Shown here piece after piece: positions 60,848 through 64,000 of a DNA stretch of 64,000 bases. The position numbers and the translations under genes are program-made. The notes under the pieces are model-generated. The model was not told where the DNA came from. It made no database searches and saw only the letters and a program-made list of their open reading frames with translations. Each line of letters opens with the position of its first letter. Positions within the stretch are counted from its first letter, which is position 1. Source of the stretch: Serratia plymuthica NBRC 102599 (GTDB lineage Bacteria; Pseudomonadota; Gammaproteobacteria; Enterobacterales; Enterobacteriaceae); assembly GCF_001590925.1 (NCBI RefSeq), contig NZ_BCTU01000030.1, forward strand, positions 29,530-93,529. The letters are read 5' to 3'.

Positions 60848-61972
60848 ATGACGGAACAAAATACCCCATCCGCCCCGGTTGAAGAACCCACCCCAGCGGT
60901 TGAGACCTCCCAGCAGCCAGACGCTGACCGCCGCAAAGGGAAAAATAGCGGTCCTGTGCTCGGCGCGATCGCTATCGTGCTGGTTATCGCACTGGGCGCG
61001 GGCGGCTATTACCACACACATCAGCAGGCACAACGGCTCATCGCCGCCAACCAAGCACTGCAGCAACAGCTTGACGGGCTGAAACAGAGCCAGCAGCAGG
61101 AAAGAAGCGCGCTGGAAGGTCTGTTGCAACAACAGGGCAAAACGCTGGACGCCGCCGACCGCGAGCAAGCCACTCTGGCACGGCAACTTAACGAGCTGCA
61201 GGAAAAGGTCGCGACCATCTCCGGCAGCGATGCCAAAACCTGGCTACTGGCGCAGGCCGATTTCCTGGTGAAAATGGCCGGGCGCAAGCTGTGGAGCGAT
61301 CAGGACGTGACCAGTGCGGCGACGCTGTTGAAAAGTGCCGATGCCAGCCTGGCGGACATGAATGACCCCAGCCTGCTCGAGGTTCGTCGCGCCATCACCG
61401 AAGATATCAGCACGCTGTCCACCCTGACCCAGGTCGATTTCGACGGCATCATTCTCAAGACCAATCAGCTGTCTAACCAGGTCGACAACCTGCGTCTGGC
61501 GGATAACAACAGCGACGAAGCGCCAATGGATCAGGACAGCAGCGAGCTTTCCAGTTCGATTGGCGAATGGCGGCAGAACCTGGCCAAAAGCTGGCACAAC
61601 TTTATGGCCGACTTTATTACCGTCCGCCGCCGCGATGCCAGCGCCGAACCGCTGCTGGCGCCGAATCAGGACATCTATCTGCGCGAGAATATCCGTTCGC
61701 GCCTGCTGGTGGCTGCGCAAGCTATCCCGCGCCATCAAAATGAGACGTACAAACAGTCGCTGGAAACCATCTCCACCTGGGTACGCGCCTACTTCGACAC
61801 CACCGACCCCGCCACCAAAGCTTTTCTGGAAGAGTTGGACAGCCTGAGCCAGCAGTCGATCGCCATGGACGTGCCGGATCACTTGAAAAGCCAGCCATTG
61901 CTGGAAAAACTGATGCAGACCCGGGTGCGCAATCTGCTGACCCAGTCCCCTGCCGCTCACCAGGAGGGATAA
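60848..61972 (+). CDS. hemX: HemX, membrane-anchored protein of the hem operon
   Basis: A 374-residue protein (E. coli 393) with a proline-rich cytoplasmic N-terminus, one membrane helix near residues 38-55 ([19 protein letters not shown]) and a periplasmic coiled-coil of Gln/Leu/Ala repeats ([20 protein letters not shown]). Annotated as a uroporphyrinogen-III methyltransferase, but that activity is not supported by any visible SAM motif. A possible scaffold. The start [10 protein letters not shown] is preferred to an ATG five codons upstream. Confidence 0.92.
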   Translation: MTEQNTPSAPVEEPTPAVETSQQPDADRRKGKNSGPVLGAIAIVLVIALGAGGYYHTHQQAQRLIAANQALQQQLDGLKQSQQQERSALEGLLQQQGKTLDAADREQATLARQLNELQEKVATISGSDAKTWLLAQADFLVKMAGRKLWSDQDVTSAATLLKSADASLADMNDPSLLEVRRAITEDISTLSTLTQVDFDGIILKTNQLSNQVDNLRLADNNSDEAPMDQDSSELSSSIGEWRQNLAKSWHNFMADFITVRRRDASAEPLLAPNQDIYLRENIRSRLLVAAQAIPRHQNETYKQSLETISTWVRAYFDTTDPATKAFLEELDSLSQQSIAMDVPDHLKSQPLLEKLMQTRVRNLLTQSPAAHQEG

Positions 61973-61975
61973 GCC

Positions 61976-63169
61976 ATGTTACGCGTGCTATTTCTGTTCC
62001 TGGTACTGATCGCAAGCGTGGTGGTCGGGCCGATGCTGGCCGGCCATCAGGGCTATGTGCTGATCCAGACCGATAACTACAATGTCGAAACCAGCGTCAC
62101 CGGCCTGGTGATCATGGCAGTCTTGCTCTTTGTCGTGCTGCTGGCGATCGAATGGATCCTGCGCCGCATCTTCCGTACCGGCGCCCGTACCCGCGGCTGG
62201 TTCCTTGGCCGCAAACGCAGCCGGGCACGTAAACAAACCAAAGCCGCGCTGATCAAACTGGCTGAAGGGGATTACAAGCAGGTTGAAAAACTGCTGACGC
62301 GCAATGCCGACCATGCCGAACAGCCGGTAGTGAACTATCTGCTGGCTGCCGAAGCCGCACAGCAACGCGGTGATGATTTCCGCACCAATCAGTATCTGGA
62401 GCGCGCCGCCGAGGCCGCCGATACCGATCAGTTACCGGTGGATATCACGCGCGTACGCATTCAACTGGCGCAGGGGGAAAACCATGCGGCACGTCACGGC
62501 GTCGATCGTCTGCTGAACCAGGCACCGCGTCATCCGGAGGTCTTGCGTCTGGCAGAGCAGGCTTATCTGCGCACCGGCGCTTTTGCCTCATTGCTGGAAA
62601 TTCTGCCGTCGATGGGCAAAATCAATTTGCACACCGAAGCTGAGCTGCAAGCGCTGCAACAGCAGGCTTACATCGGCTTGATGAATCAGGCGATGGCGGA
62701 CGAGGGCAGCGATGGCCTGAAGCGCTGGTGGAAAGATCAGAGCCGTAAAACCCGCCATGAAGTCCCGCTGCAAATCGCGATGGTGGAACACCTGATCGAA
62801 TGCAATGACCACGAAATGGCGCAGGAAATCGTGCTCGACAGCCTGAAGCGCCAGTATGACGAACGTTTGGTGCTGCTGATCCCGCGCCTGAAGTCCGGCA
62901 ACCCGGAACAGTTGGAAAAAGCGCTGCGTCAGCAGGTCAAACAGCATGGCGCTACACCCTTGCTGAACAGTACGCTAGGTCAGTTGTTGATGAAACACGG
63001 TGAATGGCAACAGGCCGCCGATGCATTCCGGGAAGCGCTGAAACAGCGTCCGGATGCCTACGACTACGCATGGCTGGCAGATGTGCTGGATAAGCTGCAC
63101 CGTTCGGACGAGGCCGCTCAAATGCGACGTGAAGGGCTGATGCTGACGTTGAAGCATAACGGCGAGTAA
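61976..63169 (+). CDS. hemY: HemY, TPR membrane protein of the hem operon
   Basis: A 397-residue protein (E. coli 398). Two N-terminal helices (about residues 3-21 and 42-62) and a large TPR domain (AEQPVVNYLLAAEAAQQRGDDFRTNQ, WQQADAFREALKQRPDAYDY-type repeats). Role in haem synthesis unclear; not the protoporphyrinogen oxidase of the same name in Bacillus. Starts four bases after hemX; followed by a terminator. Confidence 0.95.
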   Translation: MLRVLFLFLVLIASVVVGPMLAGHQGYVLIQTDNYNVETSVTGLVIMAVLLFVVLLAIEWILRRIFRTGARTRGWFLGRKRSRARKQTKAALIKLAEGDYKQVEKLLTRNADHAEQPVVNYLLAAEAAQQRGDDFRTNQYLERAAEAADTDQLPVDITRVRIQLAQGENHAARHGVDRLLNQAPRHPEVLRLAEQAYLRTGAFASLLEILPSMGKINLHTEAELQALQQQAYIGLMNQAMADEGSDGLKRWWKDQSRKTRHEVPLQIAMVEHLIECNDHEMAQEIVLDSLKRQYDERLVLLIPRLKSGNPEQLEKALRQQVKQHGATPLLNSTLGQLLMKHGEWQQAADAFREALKQRPDAYDYAWLADVLDKLHRSDEAAQMRREGLMLTLKHNGE

Positions 63170-63189
63170 CGCCGGCAATGTATTGTCCT

Positions 63190-63221
63190 CAAGGCGCGCC
63201 CTCTGGTCGCGCCTTTTTTAT
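63190..63221 (+). terminator. Terminator after hemY
   Basis: AAGGCGCG and CGCGCCTT flank a nine-base loop, followed by a T-run ending TTTTTTA. It closes the hemCDXY operon. Confidence 0.8.
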
Positions 63222-63232
63222 CCAACGTTGCT

Positions 63233-63360
63233 TATACCCAAGATAGTTGGAGTCACAGCAAGGCGGCAAGCTCACGAATCCCCAGTCACTTGGTCAACCA
63301 AGTGACTGGGGTGAGAGCGCGCAGTCAACGCGGCTGTGGCTTCAAATATGATGGGTATTA
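63233..63360. repeat. ERIC (IRU) element, complete
   Basis: A 128-bp element, close to the 127 bp of the ERIC consensus. Ends TATACCCA and TGGGTATTA; centre a perfect 14-bp palindrome CCCCAGTCACTTGG, TCAA, CCAAGTGACTGGGG (63280-63311) that contains the ERIC core GTGACTGGGGTGAG. It lies between hemY and the glmZ terminator and codes for nothing. Confidence 0.85.
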
Positions 63361-63363
63361 GGC

Positions 63364-63584
63364 AAAAAAAAACACTTGCCGCAGTGGCAAGTGTATAAAA
63401 AGCAATCAGGTCTAGGACAACAGGGGCGGTGCCTCACTCAACGTTATGCCCGGAGTGTGATGTCAGCAGTTACAAGCAACGCTGTCATCGTTCTGGTGGA
63501 CAATAGGCACCCTAAATCGGCTCTGCATCATTCCCAGGGTTTATGAAGCCTAAGGCGAACATAAGAGGTGGAATGAGCATCTAC
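63364..63584 (-). ncRNA. glmZ: GlmZ small regulatory RNA
   Basis: A 221-nt transcript (E. coli GlmZ about 207) on the minus strand. The first 30 nt (GTAGATGCTCATTCCA, CTCTTATGTTCGCCTTAG) match E. coli GlmZ almost exactly; GCAGAGCCG, TTGTCCAC and the functional AACGTTGAGTGAGGCACC with CTGTTGTCC, AGACCTG also agree. It ends in an intrinsic terminator (ACACTTGCC/GGCAAGTGT with nine T). GlmZ lies beside hemY in E. coli too. With Hfq it base-pairs with glmS mRNA to activate amino-sugar synthesis; RapZ and RNase E inactivate it. Confidence 0.93.
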
Positions 63585-63594
63585 GGAATAGATA

Positions 63595-63612
63595 TTGCAC
63601 AAGGCGTGCCAA
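63595..63612 (-). promoter_or_regulatory. Sigma-54 promoter of glmZ
   Basis: On the minus strand TTGGCACGCCTTGTGCAA: the -24 GG and -12 GC are separated by ten bases, and the flanks match the sigma-54 consensus (TGGCACG, N4, TTGCA) well. The GC lies 12-13 bases before the first base of GlmZ. Confidence 0.85.
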
Positions 63613-63744
63613 CTTCTGGCAGATGCTCGCCGGACTTTGCATAAAAACAACTATTCTATTGAATTACAAAACATTTAATTATTTTCACACCGATAACGCG
63701 GTTCGCACTCCTGCGCCATTCTCTTGGCCTCTCGCAGTAAACTA

Positions 63745-63762
63745 TGTCGCCTTAGAACGACG
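63745..63762. promoter_or_regulatory. GlrR activator site upstream of glmZ, site 1
   Basis: TGTC-N10-GACG, one mismatch from the GlrR (QseF) operator TGTC-N10-GACA. It lies about 160 bp upstream of the GlmZ start, as an enhancer should for a sigma-54 promoter. Confidence 0.55.
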
Positions 63763-63807
63763 ACTTAAGCCAAAGTAATTTTTATCAAACAAAATCATCA
63801 TGTTATA

Positions 63808-63825
63808 TGTCTCAACCTGACGACA
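63808..63825. promoter_or_regulatory. GlrR activator site upstream of glmZ, site 2
   Basis: TGTC-N10-GACA, a perfect match to the GlrR operator, 63 bp from site 1 and 224 bp upstream of the GlmZ start. It also lies just before the ATG of the Lys-Asp repeat gene, whose promoter region it overlaps. Confidence 0.65.
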
Positions 63826-63838
63826 ATGCATGATACCC

Positions 63839-64000
63839 ATGTCGCTGAAACCCAACGATGAGCCAAAACCCGCAGACAGGAAGGACAAGGACAGGAAGGA
63901 CAAGGACAGGAAGGACAAGGACAAGGACAAGGACAAGGACAAGGACAAGGACAAGGACAAGGACAAGGACAAGGACAAGGACAAGGACAAGGACAAGGAC
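63839..64000 (+). CDS. Lys-Asp repeat protein, 5' part only
   Basis: From ATG 63839 a frame reads MSLKPNDEPKPADRKDKD and then RKDKD units, followed by an unbroken run of Lys-Asp dipeptides to the end of the window; it continues beyond. The alternation makes a highly charged, low-complexity segment with no net charge and no hydrophobic residues, so this part is disordered and soluble. There is no good ribosome-binding site and no signal peptide. It is not recognised. The other frames of the repeat would give Gly-Gln or Arg-Thr runs; the plus-strand frame with a non-repeated start seems the best candidate. Confidence 0.45.
   Translation, partial: MSLKPNDEPKPADRKDKDRKDKDRKDKDKDKDKDKDKDKDKDKDKDKDKDKDKD
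63878..64000. repeat. Tandem hexanucleotide repeat AAGGAC with a 15-bp higher-order unit
   Basis: Three copies of AGGAAGGACAAGGAC (15 bp) are followed by about 14 uninterrupted AAGGAC hexamers up to the window edge. Unit lengths are multiples of three, so copy-number change would alter protein length without shifting the frame. Confidence 0.95.

Noticed and set aside
63807..63833. Eight-codon frame MSQPDDNA before the Lys-Asp ORF
   Set aside because: Too short, in another frame, and its DNA is accounted for by the GlrR site.
63742..63996. Minus-strand frame of Ser-Leu repeats
   Set aside because: It is the complement of the AAGGAC hexamer tract; the non-repeated part runs through the glmZ enhancer region and has no ribosome-binding site.
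63878..64000. Possible CRISPR-like array
   Set aside because: The repeat units are contiguous with no spacers.

Overview
The window is chromosomal DNA of an enterobacterium, almost certainly Serratia. The evidence is a serralysin-type RTX metalloprotease with its Inh inhibitor, ERIC-type repeats, and gene-by-gene synteny with two or three separated segments of the E. coli map. The protease appears close to, but not identical with, the S. marcescens enzyme as I recall it, so a member of the S. liquefaciens/proteamaculans/plymuthica group is plausible. The species is not proven. Apart from the two ends, this is core genome.

Layout. 1-1.4 kb: AT-rich accessory module with the 3' end of a DUF3289 gene and two DUF943 paralogues. 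1.5-7.3 kb: yhhA, a deletion-scarred AEC transporter remnant, and the ugpBAECQ glycerol-3-phosphate (G3P) operon behind tandem PhoB repeats. 7.3-13.6 kb: a PLP aminotransferase and livKHMGF. 13.9-17.6 kb: panM, a DUF3142 protein and a large uncharacterised exported protein. 17.7-24.3 kb: rpoH, ftsYEX, rsmD, yhhL, yhhM, yhhN. 24.3-26.2 kb: inh and serralysin. 26.8-32.1 kb: zntA with a ZntR-type promoter, a RelE/ParE toxin-antitoxin pair, tusA, yhhQ behind a candidate preQ1 riboswitch, a GNAT protein and dcrB. 32.1-39.4 kb: glpABC divergent from glpTQ. 39.4-49.5 kb: yigL, pldB, rhtB, rhtC, recQ, pldA, yigI, rarD, an AbrB-family protein and corA with a candidate leader peptide. 49.7-56.2 kb: a WbuC-like cupin, uvrD, yigB-xerC-yigA-dapF-lptM and cyaY. 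56.3-63.2 kb: cyaA divergent from hemCDXY. 63.2-64 kb: an ERIC element, the small RNA GlmZ on the minus strand with a sigma-54 promoter, and the start of a protein built of Lys-Asp repeats that runs off the window.

How the genes fit together. Many genes serve phospholipid turnover and G3P salvage: PldA and PldB deacylate phospholipids, GlpQ (periplasm) and UgpQ (cytosol) hydrolyse glycerophosphodiesters, UgpBAEC and GlpT import the products, and GlpABC oxidises G3P anaerobically. As assembled, glpT is broken by an 11-bp tandem duplication, so G3P uptake would depend on Ugp; loss of GlpT is a known route to fosfomycin resistance.

The most useful observations are the glpT duplication, GlmZ with its sigma-54/GlrR control region, the preQ1 riboswitch candidate, a 24-codon ORF in the corA leader, two ~115-bp repeats lodged beside terminators on either side of glpQ, the DUF3142/large-protein pair, the DUF3289-DUF943 module and the Lys-Asp repeat gene. 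All identifications rest on reading the sequence and recall of family members; no database search was run.
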